A DNA stretch of 64,000 bases from Pomphorhynchus laevis (lineage: Eukaryota > Acanthocephala > Palaeacanthocephala > Echinorhynchida > Pomphorhynchidae): positions 95,833 through 159,832 of the forward strand of contig WNNJ02000170.1 of assembly GCA_012934845.2 (NCBI GenBank), given 5' to 3'. Below, one piece after another: positions 1-10,884 of this stretch. The first letter of the stretch is position 1, and each line of letters begins with the position of its first letter. The translations under genes and the position numbers were made by a program. The notes beneath the pieces were generated by a model. That model was not told the origin of the DNA. It searched no databases and saw only the letters and a list, made by a program, of their open reading frames with translations.

Positions 1-39
1 ATTCGATCACAGAAAATCGACGAAGATATAGATTCCTTT

Positions 40-545
40 GTGCAGTCACTACGTGTATTGTCCAGAAATTGCAATTTCAAAACTGCAACCGCTGATGAGT
101 TTAGGAATGAGTACATAAGGGATTCGTTTATACGGGGTTTGCGGTCAGATACCGTCAGACAGCGTCTTCTCGAATTTGATCAGTTGGATTTGGACAGGGC
201 TGTCACTGTCGCTAAATCACTTACGACCGCACAACAAAGTATCGGTTTTTATCATTTGACTGACGAATCATAACCAACTCAGCGGTTAAGTGTGGTGGCT
301 GTCAACACTGAGAAGAAAATATCCTCTGTAATTAAAATGGATTCCGATAACGAATTGGGTTCAAGTCAACATTGTGTAAATCAGGTGAGCGTTACTCCGA
401 ACCGTTATAGTACGTAAAGGGTACAACATGTTATTTCTGTGGAGGAAGAAAACATCAACGATTAAATTGTCCAGCCAGAAGGATAACATGTCATAAATGC
501 GGAAAACAGGGCCACTTTGCTCGTGTATGCAATTCTTCAAAACGA
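40..545 (+). pseudogene. gag remnant with two CCHC zinc knuckles (Ty3/gypsy fossil)
   Basis: Bases 425-530 encode two knuckles with C-x2-C-x4-H-x4-C spacing, CYFCGGRKHQRLNC and CHKCGKQGHFARVC, the nucleic-acid-binding motif of gag nucleocapsid. The stretch before them (40-270) is a helical capsid-like segment with no distinctive motif. Part of a broken fossil; protease follows directly. Confidence 0.7.
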
Positions 546-587
546 GATCAAATATCATCATCAACTGTATTACTTTCCTCCCTCAAC

Positions 588-990
588 GTGAATTCAACCT
601 TTCAGCTAAAGGTCCCGATCTATATTATGGATAGGAGGTTCGAAGCATTAGTCGACACTGGCAGCTCTTTGAACTTCTTGGATAGTAAAGTCGCACATGC
701 GTTAGGCATTCAAGTACATCGGGCAGATACCCAAGTATATTTAGCGTCAAAAACCATAAAAAGGGTATCCGGAAAATGCACAGTAAATTTGGAACTCGAC
801 AATAAAAAGTACCTAAACGTCGACATGTTTATTCTACCACAACTTTGCACCGACGCCATTTTGGGTCTACCATTCTTGAAAAAACATGATAAATTCACAA
901 TACAATTTGGTGGATCTTTGTCATGCTTTAAAATGGTAGCTGCATCGATAGTTGAAATTGAGAGTCCTCGATTATTTCAAAACCTCAGTT
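588..990 (+). pseudogene. retropepsin-type aspartic protease remnant (Ty3/gypsy fossil)
   Basis: The translated stretch carries the catalytic motif LVDTGSS about 22 residues in and ILGLPFLKKH near its end, the usual second landmark of retroviral-type proteases. In the family this domain processes the gag-pol polyprotein. It lies between the zinc knuckles and reverse transcriptase, as expected. Confidence 0.8.
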
Positions 991-999
991 CAGATGTAC

Positions 1000-2090
1000 G
1001 CCCTATTGCAACAAAAAGCCGGAAGTTCAACAAACAAAATACAAAATTTATTCGAAGCGAGATACAACGTATGCTAAATAATGATGTAATCGAGGAGAGC
1101 ATATCTCCATGGTGAGCGCAAGTTGTCGTTGTATCCCGGAATACTGGTAGAAAACGACTTGTAGTGGATTTTTCACAAACGATAAACCGCTATACGTTTC
1201 TGGATGCTTATCCGCTACCGAGGATATCCGATCTTGTGAATGAGGTCTCTAAACACAAATAGTATTCTCTTGTCGATTTAAAGGAAGCATATTACCAGAT
1301 CGATATCGACCCACTGGAACGACACTATACAGCTTTCGAGGCTTGCGGAAAACTCTACCAATTGAAGAAAATTGCCATGCGGGGTAACCAATAGAGTTTC
1401 CAGTTTCCAGCGATACATAAATAAGTTTATAGAGATCAACGGGTTAAAAGTGGTGTATTCATACCTTGATGACATAATTGTGTGTGGCACAACAATTTCG
1501 GATCATGATGAAAATCTAAAACGGTTTAAAGACGCTTTGCATCGATGCGGACTTCAAATCAATAACGATAAAACCCAGTACCGCGTTGAAAAAAATACGC
1601 ACACTTGGGTACGAGATATCCCACAAAACATTACGACCCGATCCTAGTCGACTCGCAGCGCTAAATCAACTAAGGATTCCACACGATAATCAGACACTCA
1701 AACGACTTATGGTTTTTTTACTATTAAAGCAAGTGGATTAAGAATTTTTTAACAAAAATAGCGACTTTGACAAGAACGGACTTGACGTTTCCATTGGATA
1801 GACTCGCTCGTGAAGCTATAGAATTGATCAAAACCGATATCAAAAGTGCATGCATACATAACATCGACGAGGATGCTCCTTTCGTGGTTGAATCTGATGT
1901 ATCCAACACTGCAATTGGCGCGACACTATTTCAAAACGACAGACCTGTGGCTTTATTTTCAAGAACCCTGAACATTCACGAAAGACGACATCATATTATA
2001 GAAAAAGAAGCATACGCAATAATCGAAGCCTTGCGAAATTGGAAAACCTGGCGCCACGTCTATTTACTCTCATAACTGACCAGAAGTCTG
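1000..2090 (+). pseudogene. reverse transcriptase and RNase H remnant (Ty3/gypsy fossil)
   Basis: RT landmarks seen in order are the DLKEAYYQI-type block near 1275, and YLDDII near 1461 (the YxDD catalytic box). The RNase H start VVESDVSNTAIGATLFQ near 1885 is followed by an HIIEKEAYAI block. The region is broken and not a working polymerase. Confidence 0.8.
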
Positions 2091-2155
2091 TAGCCTTCAT
2101 GTTTGATCACACACGTCATGGGAAAGTCAAAAACGACAAAGTTGCATGATGGCGA

Positions 2156-3000
2156 ATGGATCTCGCAAGTTTCCGGTACGCAATACGATATCGCCCGGGG
2201 AACTTCAATAAATCGGCTTATGTTATGTCACGCGACGTATGTGGATCAATAAATCATCTTGATGATCTTCATAAACTTCACGAAAAATTGCTACACACAG
2301 GGGTCACACGGATGTTACATTTTATACGAAATCAAAACCTTCCCTACTCGGTAAGTGATGTACGGGAGATTACGTCAATGTGTCGAATTTGCTGTCGTAT
2401 CAAGCCACGTTTCTACAAACCTCCAGTTGATCTTCATATGATAAAGTCGACCTCTCCCATGGAACGCATATCAGTTGTTTTCAAAGGTCCTCTTCCCCGA
2501 TCATCAACCGGCGCAACATATTTGTTCACTGCAATCGATGAGTACACTCGCTATCCATTTGCTTTTGCTGTCCGCGATACATCTGCAAAAACGGCTAAAG
2601 CGTGTCTTTGTCAAATCATTGCGTTATGTGGATGTCCAAATTATATCCATTCGGACCGTGGAGCTGATTTTCTCTCTCGAGATTTGAAAAATTGGCTGAG
2701 CGGTTTGGGTATCTCTTCAAGTCAAACGACTCCTTTCAGACCACAAGGGAACTCACAACGTGAAAGGTTAAATGGAACGTTATGGAAGAGCATCTTGCTG
2801 GCACTTGAAAATGAAAAATTGGGTCTACCAAGATGGGAAGAGAAATTACCAGATGCGTTATCGTCCATCCGCGGACTTCTCTGCACTGCAACGAATGATA
2901 CTCCACACAATCAAATTTTCGCATTTCCGAGACGATACCCTCAAAACCTCAGTATACCGTGTTGGTTGGTTGACGCTAATAACGTGCTATTCAAGCGACT
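2156..3000 (+). pseudogene. integrase remnant (Ty3/gypsy fossil)
   Basis: An N-terminal HHCC-like zinc region (H, H and paired C near 2280-2400) is followed by the DD35E core blocks: TAIDEYTRYPF near 2530, HSDRGADF near 2650 and the glutamate region near GNSQRER at about 2750. These are the usual integrase catalytic landmarks. A basic, S/T-rich tail follows to about 3365. The copy is part of the broken element. Confidence 0.8.
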
Positions 3001-3396
3001 GAATAGATTCTCGAAATATGAGCCTGCTGTAGATAAGGTCGAACTGCTTGACGCGAATCAAGCCTATTCAACTATACGTGATGGGACGGACGGAGACAGT
3101 TCAAACCGTGTCTACACAACATCTTGCTCCAGAAGGAAGTAGAGAGTGTAAAAACCAATCGACATTGACCAATTCAATAAATCCGAGTACAAATGAGTTG
3201 GAAAAGGAAGAAATATCAACATATCACAACGACACGGCTGAACCTACGATGTTATACGACAACGATATCGAGGAAGTTTCGCAAACACAGACAGAAACGT
3301 ACAAATCAGCAAGTCCTCGACGATCCCAACGAGTACGGAGGATTCCTGCCAGATATCGGGATTAAGAGACGAACAAACATATTGAGAGGAGAAGAA

Positions 3397-3470
3397 TGTT
3401 ATATTAATTCGATTTAGTTTTATTCTAAATTACTTTGTGTTGAATAAAACCTACTTGGTTTAAGCTACAA
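3397..3470 (+). repeat. presumed start of the 3' LTR of the gypsy fossil
   Basis: Starts with TG straight after the purine tract. An AATAAA lies near 3443, where an LTR polyadenylation signal would be expected. The far end of the LTR cannot be placed because no second copy is in the window. Confidence 0.4.
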
Positions 3471-3793
3471 CAGTAATACCAGTAATGGCTTTGTAGACGC
3501 TAGTATCCATTTACAGTCTTTCTTATGCAACTCTGATAATGGGGCACATCACTAAAAAACTCGACAGTTTTTCCGCAGATTGTCCTGCAAAAGATTCATT
3601 CGCGTAAGACGTTGGCAATTCGATAAACTCTTGAAGAGACTATACCCATAGTCAAACGGCAACCTTTCTGAACTATTCCCAAAATCACGAAATCTGTGAA
3701 CTTATAGAGATGCAAATACAGCTCGAAATGCGCCTAATATTTTCCGTTTTGATTTTGCACGTACAATCACAAAAGGTGAAGTATTAGTTTCGA
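3471..3793. other. no recognisable feature
   Basis: AT-rich sequence with no ORF, repeat or motif that I could support. Some of it may be the rest of the gypsy LTR. Confidence 0.4.
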
Positions 3794-3841
3794 TTTCTAT
3801 CCTATAGAAAGCGAATTAACTCTATCCTATAGAGTTAATTC
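3794..3841. repeat. twin perfect hairpins sharing one apex
   Basis: TTTCTAT-CCT-ATAGAAA (3794-3810) is followed two bases later by GAATTAACTCTAT-CCT-ATAGAGTTAATTC (3813-3841). Arms are 7 and 13 bp, both perfect, and both have the same CTATCCTATAG apex. Confidence 0.85.
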
Positions 3842-3856
3842 TTAGTTTAAAGATAT

Positions 3857-3961
3857 AAGTGATTACAAGATCACTTGTAGTGATTACAAGATCACTTATA
3901 GTGATTACAAGATCACTTATAGTGATTACAATATCACTTATAGTGATTACAAGATCACTAG
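3857..3961. repeat. palindromic 21-bp minisatellite, five units
   Basis: Five head-to-tail units of about 21 bp, each holding AGTGAT-TACAAG-ATCACT, so each unit is itself a hairpin. Only single-base differences between units (for example TACAAT in the fourth) show recent expansion. Confidence 0.9.
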
Positions 3962-4185
3962 TTCGTGTGGAGGTGCATGACCACCCAAGGCCACTGTTGC
4001 AAGGACACGTTTGAGCTAAGAACCAACGATCGCCTACGTGGTCACAACTATATGCTGAAGAGAAGACGAGCCTGCAATAAACGAATATCAACAATCCATG
4101 ATAGAATTGTACCTATCTTTTTCTTCTGTTTTCCCTGTTGTGAACCAACATGTTCAAACTGTTCAAGCTCTTTTTGTTGTCGAAA
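3962..4185. other. unassigned sequence between minisatellite and LINE A
   Basis: No clear homology to other parts of the window. It lies just past the inferred 3' end of LINE A and may be its 3' flank. Confidence 0.3.
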
Positions 4186-4199
4186 ATATAATAATTTTA

Positions 4200-6204
4200 T
4201 TATTATTCCAATACATACCAAAGCCAAAAGGCTATTCAGGCGGAGTCCAAAAAGTGATTTAAACGTGCTCAAACTGAGAGCTGCAACGACTTCCTCAGGC
4301 AACGAATTCCACATGTTAATTTCTCTCCTCGAGAATCTACACACTTTTAGTAATCTGCCAAATCCAAATTTATACAATACTCTGCTATGTCCCCGCAACT
4401 GACCTACCCGCATAGTGATTACATCGGTGGGATAACCCACCGTATCATTCGACATATGCCATAGACATAGCATTTCCAAGGATATGAACCTCTCACGTAC
4501 CGACAACATCCCAATACGACTTAGACGTACATAATAGTCAATACCACTTAAGCCAATACAGAGCCTCGATCTGCGCCTGAGAATAGACTCCAGGTCTAAT
4601 AGTTCTTGCTTAGTGACAGGGAACAAGCCTGAATGCAGAACTCCAAGTTTCGCCTGACGATGGAGATGAATAACCTCTTGAACATATGACAGCTTAACCT
4701 GAGGAACGCATTTTTAATACAATATAACGCCCTAGTAGCTTTACTTAGAAAGATTCGGTGTTCAACTTTGTTTTCAAGGATCGATGGACAATAATCCCTA
4801 AATCCTTAAGATGAGATACTTCCTTTAAGACAATACCTCCAATATAGTACCTTAGAGTTTCAATAGGGCGACCTCGTTGCATGAGGACACATTTATCAAC
4901 ATTCAACCGTAGTCCGGTAGAATCGCACCACTTGATCAGAGAGTTTAGATCATTTTGTAACAATACTCGATCAGCAGGACTTCTAATGATCGACCAAATC
5001 TTTAGATCGTCTGCAAACGCTAGATGAGAGCATGATAAGCGGAGTAGCAGATCATTAATGAAGATTATAAAGAGCAGTGGGCCAAGGACTGATCCCTGCG
5101 GTACGCCAGAATTAACATTCACCGAATAAGAAAACACACCCCCCCACAAACTCGGAAAGACCTATTCCATAGAAATTGCCTGACCCACACAAATATATGA
5201 ATTGAGTCCATAGTGATACAGTAAAGACACTATGCCGTCGTGTGGTACCGTATCAAAAGCTTTCGAAAAATCAAGGAATACTGTATGAACCTGAAACCCA
5301 GCCCCCAGAGCATCAGCCCATTTTTCAAGTGCTGTTAGTAGGTTTGTAAGGCATGAACGTCCTATCCTGAAACTATGTTGAGATTCAACCAATATGTTAT
5401 TACGATCCAAATGTACCCTGATTCTACTAGCAATGATTCTTTCTAAAAGTTTGCAGAATACGCTAGTCAAGCTAATGGGCCGAAAGTCCGCGCAAAAGCT
5501 AGCAGGATGCTTTTTGGGAATAGACACCACAATTGCACACTTCCAACTGTCAGGAATTCAAGATGTGTCTAAGCTGTATCTGAAGAACATAGTTAAATTA
5601 TTGCTTAATTCGTTCGCTAGGGATTTGACGAGAAATGAGGCAATATTGTCTGATCCCGGAGATGTAAACGGATCAAGCTTCATAACCTCGTTTAACACAT
5701 CATCCACTCTGAGTGGACGAACACAACATTGATGAGCAACCGGAACATACTTCCAACTAAAGTCATGCAGTTTGTTAGAGGTCAAAGCCTGTACCAAGAA
5801 GCCATCAGCTAAATGTTGGGCGATTAGAGACGGATCAGTCAAAGTTTCAGTTGGCGTTTGGGTTGAGCTAATTGTGGCGACAAGAGTTCTGTTGTTTATT
5901 ACATAAGACCAAAACCTCCTAGGATTCAAAGATGCATCCATGGCGATACTATCTTCTACGAATAGCGTTTCTGAAATTTGAGCCGATTGCATAAGTTCCG
6001 AGAGTCGATTTAGGCACGTTTGTAAACAGGAGAACACCTAAATTCGCGCCACAATTTGTTGCGGAATCTGATAGCATCAAGAAGATCTCTGTCGAACCAA
6101 AGAGGATGCCCATGCTTGAACTTGCAGGCACGTAGCGGAGCAAAGATATCAGAAATTCGCTTCAATTCATCATGAAACAGATCAAAGACTACTGAAACTT
6201 CCAA
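4200..6204 (-). pseudogene. LINE A ORF2, linker, reverse transcriptase and C-terminal region
   Basis: Open pieces follow in order on the minus strand. 6204-6010 gives GHPLWFDRDLLDAIRFRN, the linker typical of CR1-like ORF2. 6037-5558 gives RRFWSYV and SPGSDNIASFLVK. 5530-5162 gives RT blocks DFRPISLTSVFCKLLERII and VFLDFSKAFDTVPH. 5149-4745 gives GVPQGSVLGPLLF and AFADDLKIW (catalytic DD). 4626-4200 gives the tail ending INMWNSLPEEVV. Frame changes between the pieces show a decayed gene. Confidence 0.85.
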
Positions 6205-6274
6205 ACCGAAGTAAATACGAAGACTATCACAGATAACCTTTGAAAGCTTGCAGCTAGTTGACTAGCATCAACAC

Positions 6275-7156
6275 CTACCCAACAACGTTTTTATAAATTA
6301 GAGTTTTGTGAGGCCTTGTTGAACAGCGACAGTCGCACAGAGAGAGTACACAGTGATCGCTATTGCCAATTGGTACGTCATAACGAACACCTGAAACGTC
6401 ACCCAAACACTTAGTAAGGACCAAATCGAGTATAGAAGGCGCCCCTGTCACAGAAGTAGGTTCTTTAATATGTTGAACTAGTAGCATCTTGAGTAACAGA
6501 AATTCACTCAGTACTTTCCCAATTCCGTGAATTGGTCGTGAATGACTATTTTTCCAGTCTATTTGGGGGATATTGAAGTCACCCAGGAGCAAAATCAGAG
6601 GATACGAAGATAAACTCAGCAAATGTGGTTTAAGAGAGTCAAATCTTAATTCATAGGACGGAGAACGGTAAAGGACGCAGAATCGGGATCGTTGACCATT
6701 TCCCAGTGTAAAAGCAAGACCTTCAAAGAAAGAACCAATATCGTCGCGAAAAGCAGATATATTCGATACCAGGAGACTATTTCGCACATAGGCGGCTACC
6801 CCACCTCCACGTTTACCACACGAGCGATCCGAACGTATTAGAAAATAGTTAGGGATGGCAACACAATCATCCGAAATGTTAGAATGTAGCCATGTTTCGG
6901 TTATACAAAATACATCAAAACGTTTCGAAGCAACTATGAATTTAATTTCAGAGAACTGAGCCAGGAGACTACGAACATTTGAATAACCGACAATGTTCGT
7001 ATAATGGTCAAATGTGACACGCTCGGTGACGCTAGCGAAGTCTACTAGTTGCCCTACACACGAACCATCACTACTAAAGAGGTCTGACTCTACAGAAGTA
7101 AGGGATGCCACCGGACAGTCGGACGCCACTTGACCACCCGAAAATTCCGGACACAT
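6275..7156 (-). pseudogene. LINE A ORF2, APE-type endonuclease domain
   Basis: A 293-residue open stretch. It shows NVRSLLAQFSEIKFIV, then CITETWLH (catalytic E), RSDRSCGKRGGGVAAYVR, LLLGDFNIPQIDW (catalytic D/N) and GNSDHCVLSL (catalytic SDH). These are all main APE endonuclease landmarks and the active-site residues are present. In the family the domain nicks target DNA to prime reverse transcription. The frame stops after KTLIYKNVVG and the downstream polymerase lies in other frames, so this is one piece of a broken ORF2. Confidence 0.85.
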
Positions 7157-8028
7157 AGGTTGCCCTCACCACTTTCCAGCCGTCGATGCAGCTCGTCGAA
7201 AACCTCGTGTCTTCTCAAACGATCTGCAGAAGATAAATCACGGAATATATGAAAATCAGAGCGCGATAATCTAAATACATGCATGAGTAGGAAGTCAACA
7301 TGATCTTTTGAGTCTAGAACAACTTTTAAAAGTCTCGGCCTATCTGAAAGTTTCTTGCCTAGACGAATAACTCTTCGAACTTTAAGACACTTCCCAACAT
7401 CCACATCGCTCTGGAGAAAAATCTTAGAAAACACCGCGCGAAGATGCACAATATCGTCATCCAGTCTACTTTGGGGATTGTTACTGAGAGATTCTTCAAC
7501 ACCGCTCACGATAACGTTTAACTCTCTTCTGGAGTTAAATTGTCTAAAGCTAAATTGTTTAGAGCTAGCAGACGGAACTAATGAAGAATGAGTATCAGGG
7601 GTAATTGATGGCAGCCGATGATTTGGAGGAATCACTGCATGTTGTTTATTATTCGGAAGGCTAACTATTTGTCGTAGATTATCTATAGGCCTAACGATAA
7701 TCTGACTAGCCTTTGCAAGATCCTTAACGCTAACAATTAGCGGAGCTACTATAGGAGCAACACATAAACTGCAGCGGGGATGCAGTAGCTGCGGATAAGC
7801 ACAAAGACGCCTACTACAATCACAACTCAGAGGACAGTTTTGAGAACAATCACTGCCCGAGGAAGTGTTAAAAGGAGTTGACAAATCAACATTCGCATGC
7901 TTGAGGGCGAAACATTTGTCATCTACAGCAAGACCGACGCCGCTCGAGTCCAATATATGGGGATGAACAATAGAATCCAAAACAGGAAGTTGTTTGAAGG
8001 AGTAATCCATCACATTAGTTTCATTCAA
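7090..8028 (-). CDS. LINE A ORF1 protein (RNA-binding, Cys-rich)
   Basis: An intact 312-residue reading frame at the 5' end of LINE A. Residues about 70-110 are cysteine-rich (CSQNCPLSCDC and CSLC nearby), possibly a zinc-binding patch. The second half has an ELNVIVSGVEES strand followed by RRVIRLGKK and RPRLLKVVL, the RRM-like pattern of ORF1 proteins in CR1/L2-type LINEs. In the family this protein coats element RNA. The stop lies 67 bp inside the endonuclease frame, so ORF2 would need reinitiation or a frame change. I chose the first ATG of the frame; a start further upstream cannot be excluded. Confidence 0.7.
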   Translation of the reverse strand: MNETNVMDYSFKQLPVLDSIVHPHILDSSGVGLAVDDKCFALKHANVDLSTPFNTSSGSDCSQNCPLSCDCSRRLCAYPQLLHPRCSLCVAPIVAPLIVSVKDLAKASQIIVRPIDNLRQIVSLPNNKQHAVIPPNHRLPSITPDTHSSLVPSASSKQFSFRQFNSRRELNVIVSGVEESLSNNPQSRLDDDIVHLRAVFSKIFLQSDVDVGKCLKVRRVIRLGKKLSDRPRLLKVVLDSKDHVDFLLMHVFRLSRSDFHIFRDLSSADRLRRHEVFDELHRRLESGEGNLCVRNFRVVKWRPTVRWHPLLL

Positions 8029-8324
8029 TGCATCCCTAATGAAGCATTGAGTTGAAATGTTATTGAAGGGTATGATTGAAGGATCGTCCAGTTCTAAATC
8101 CGACTGCTGCGTGAGAGAATTATTGAGTACATGAATAGCATTATTGGTTCCTATCTCAGATGATTTTGGAGTGGCCGAAACATCATCAATCCCTGACGAC
8201 GAGCTGCTTGACTGTCTGAACGCTTCTGAATTCTATTCTGGTTCGTCAATACTATGATCTTCCTTATCATTGCGACTGTTTGGATATCCAAATATTACAA
8301 TCCCGCCTAAGAATATACTCAAGG

Positions 8325-8473
8325 TCTAATATATGGGGATGAACAATAGAATCCAAAACAGGAAGTTGTTTGAAGGAGTAATCCATCACATTAGTCTCAT
8401 TCAATGCATCCCTAATGAAGCATTGAGTTGAATTGTTATTGAAGGGTATGATTGAACGATCGTCCAGTTCTAA
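8325..8473 (-). repeat. direct duplicate of the LINE A ORF1 start
   Basis: About 150 bp nearly identical to 7948-8100 (the start of ORF1 and its leader), preceded at 8303-8328 by a patch that matches the LINE A 3' region. LINE B copy 1 begins directly at its end. Together these show a rearranged junction and not a simple insertion. Confidence 0.8.
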
Positions 8474-9245
8474 ATGTGGATCCTTACTCGTAAACCAAAC
8501 ATATATCCTCCCATTGTATCTTTTGCCTCATCGATCATCCCTATAGTCCACAATCTCACTTTCTTAGGCTTCCATTTCGATGATCACCTTTCCCTTAAAC
8601 CCTTCGTCCGTGACAAGGTCCGCTCGTCTAACTTAATTCTCCGTGACATCCGCCGTATCCGCCCCCTTATCGACTTCCGTTCTTGTATGTCTCTTCTTTC
8701 ATCGCTTCTTTTCCCTAAAATCGATTACTGCATTAGCCTTTTCGCCAATTCTCCAAAATCCATCATCCTACCCCTACAACGAATAATCAACACCGCCGTT
8801 CGAGTGCTCTTTCGTCTCCGTCGCTTCGACCACACATCCACATATTTTGCCCAACTCTCCTGGCCCACCATCCACATTCGCATCAAACTCCGCCGCCTTC
8901 TTCTCGTTACTTTTCGTCTCATCGCTGTCGGCTCCCCATCGTTCATCAACCTTCCTTTCTTAGACGATACTCGCCCCACCTCGCTATCGTTTCGTTCCTG
9001 TCATACCCTCTTACTCCACGTTCCTAATTACTCCAACAACTACGGTCTCCGATCCTTCCTCGTCGCCGCCTCACTCGCCTGGAATCAACTCCCTCTCGAC
9101 GTCCGCCGCGCTCCCTCCTTTATCACATTCAAACACCTCCTCCGTTCACACCTTCTCGACACCTGATTCACAGTCTTGTTTTGTTGTGGTCATGTAAGCG
9201 TGCGCTGGCACGCATTTGCCACGTTAAAATAAATCGTTTTTTTTA
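8474..9245 (+). mobile_element. LINE B copy 1, 5'-truncated CR1/Jockey-group LINE
   Basis: A 230-residue open frame (8474-9166) is the C-terminal third of a LINE reverse transcriptase: LTFLGFHFDDHLSLKPFV, then LFPKIDYCISLFANSP, then SLAWNQLPLDVRRAPSF. It is over 95 percent alike to LINE B copy 3 at 22.4-23.1 kb. It ends with stop, short tail, a hairpin at 9186-9222 and a T-rich run. The 5' truncation is typical of target-primed reverse transcription. The lack of stops suggests a recent insertion. Confidence 0.88.
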
Positions 9246-10202
9246 ATAGTTCTCGCTTGGTGACAGAAAAAGAATATACTCAATTTCTAATAGTTCTCGC
9301 TTGGTGACAGAAAAATTAATTTTTCTTAGGCAGGATTAATACAATCCCGCCTAAGAATATACTCAAGGTCTAATAGTTCTCGCTTGGTGACAGAAAAACA
9401 AGCATTAATGCAGTATTCCTAATGTGGTCGGAAATGATTGTAAATAATAAATAATTGTTATAAGATTTAAATAATAATAATTTATTCAAATACATTCTAA
9501 AGCCAAAAGGCTGTTTAGGCAGAGTCCAAAAAAGTAAGCATAAGTAAGTATTCTCCTTAGCTCAACGAGCTAAGGAGAATAGGTCAGCAAATGTGCTAAA
9601 TGGCGGCATTGTTCACGTATTTATTTGAAGCATCGTGATTGAAACGTGCTAAGCTGGGGGGGGGACAGCAACGACTTCCTCGGGCAGCAAATTCCACATG
9701 TTAATTCCCCTGATCGATAGTCTAAATATTTTCGGTAATCTGTCAAATCAAGATTTATACAAAACTCTACTATGTATCTGCAACCTACCTACTTGACTAG
9801 TGATTGCATCGCTGGGATACCTCCAGTACCATTCGATATGTGCATAGACAAAACATTTGAAAAGCTATGAACCTACCGACAACATATTGAAATGTTGTAC
9901 TGACAACATTTCAATACGGCTAATACGTACATGATAATCACTACCACCTAAGCCAACATAGAGCCTTCAATCCCGCCTAAGAGTATATTCAATGTCTAAT
10001 AGTTATCGCTTAGTGACAGAAAAACAAGCATTAATGCAGTATTCATAATGTGGGCGGAAGAGGGAGATGAATAACCTCTTGAACATTTGACAGGTTAATT
10101 TGAGAAATGCGCTTTCATACAATATAATGCCTGAGTAGCTTTACCTGGAGTGAAGCTGGTGTTGAATTTTGTTTTTAAGAATCGATGAACAATTATACCT
10201 AA
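9246..10202 (-). mobile_element. LINE A copy 2, 3' portion, with short internal repeats
   Basis: Matches LINE A about 4190-4798, including the region around the RT C-terminus. Between 9246 and 9400, and again at 9970, a 45-bp patch (…CTAATAGTTCTCGCTTGGTGACAG) is repeated three to four times, a sign of template switching or slippage. The RT domain is not open. It is cut at 10202 where LINE B copy 2 starts and resumes at about 10885. Confidence 0.8.
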
Positions 10203-10880
10203 AGTCCACAATCTCACTTTCTTAAGATTCCATTTCGATAATCACCATTCCCTTAAACCCTTCGTCCGCGACAAGGTCCGCTCGTCTAACTTAATTTTCC
10301 GTGACATTCGCCGTGTCCGCCCCCTAATTGAATTCCGTTCCTGTATATGTCTTCTTTCATCGCTTCTTTCCCCTTAAATCAATTACTGCCTCAGCCTTTT
10401 CGTCAATTTTCCAAATTCCTTCATCTTACCCCTAAAACGCATCAACTCCGCCGTTCGAGTGCTCATACGTCTTCGTCGCTTCGACCACACATCCACATAT
10501 CTTGCTCAACTCTCCTGGCCCACCATCCACAGCTGCATACAACTCCGCCTTATCGTAACTTTTCATCTTATCGCTGTCGGCTCCACATCGTTAATCCACC
10601 TCCCTTTCTTAGACGACACTCACCCTACCTCTCTATCACTGCTTTCCCGTAATTCCATCTTACTCTACGTTCCCAATTACTCTAACAACTACGGTCTCCG
10701 ATCCTTTCTAGTCGCCGTCCCACTCGCCTGAAATCAGCTCCTACTCGACGTCCGCCTCGCTCCCTCTTTTATTGCATTCAAATGACGCCTCCATACCCAC
10801 TTATCGAAACATGATTTAGATTTTGTTGTTGTGGTCATGTAAGCGTGCGCCAGAACGCATTTGCCACGTAAAAATTAATC
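10203..10880 (+). mobile_element. LINE B copy 2 inside LINE A copy 2
   Basis: Same C-terminal RT region as LINE B copy 1 but more diverged and out of frame in places; the open piece 10459-10731 contains RRFDHTSTYLAQLSWPTIH. It ends with the LINE B tail hairpin at 10831-10867 and a T run. The LINE A sequence on its two sides is not contiguous: about 465 bp of LINE A is missing across the insertion. Confidence 0.85.
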
Positions 10881-10884
10881 GTTT

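Larger units (their letters stand above)
1..3396 (+). mobile_element. Ty3/gypsy LTR retrotransposon, broken fossil, 5' end outside the window
   Basis: Plus-strand domain order is gag zinc knuckles, aspartic protease, reverse transcriptase, RNase H, integrase. Integrase after RNase H is the Ty3/gypsy order, not Ty1/copia. A purine run at 3384-3396 directly before TG at 3397 fits a polypurine tract and the start of the 3' LTR. The element is broken in roughly half a dozen or more places, so it is an old inactive copy. The 5' LTR and primer-binding site are not in the window, so age cannot be taken from LTR divergence. No envelope gene was seen. Confidence 0.9.
4186..8270 (-). mobile_element. 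LINE A, CR1-like non-LTR retrotransposon, nearly full length but broken
   Basis: Reads on the minus strand from ORF1 (8028-7090) through an APE endonuclease (7156-6275) to reverse transcriptase and a C-terminal domain ending near 4200. The 3' end is placed near 4186 because the homologous second copy begins there too (about 9440), in an AATAAT-rich tail. ORF1 and the first ORF2 block overlap by 67 bp in different frames. ORF2 is spread over several frames with stops, so the copy cannot encode the full enzyme. GVPQGSVLGPLLFIIFINDL and FADD blocks place it in the CR1/Jockey-like group; the exact clade was not resolved. Confidence 0.88.

Noticed and set aside
1-3396. Working retroelement or envelope gene
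   Set aside because: The gypsy copy is broken in many places and no envelope-like frame follows the integrase.
3857-3961. CRISPR-like array
   Set aside because: The units are contiguous palindromes with no unique spacers, and the DNA is eukaryotic.
10347-10652. Open frame rich in His, Ser and Pro
   Set aside because: It is a shadow frame of LINE B copy 2.
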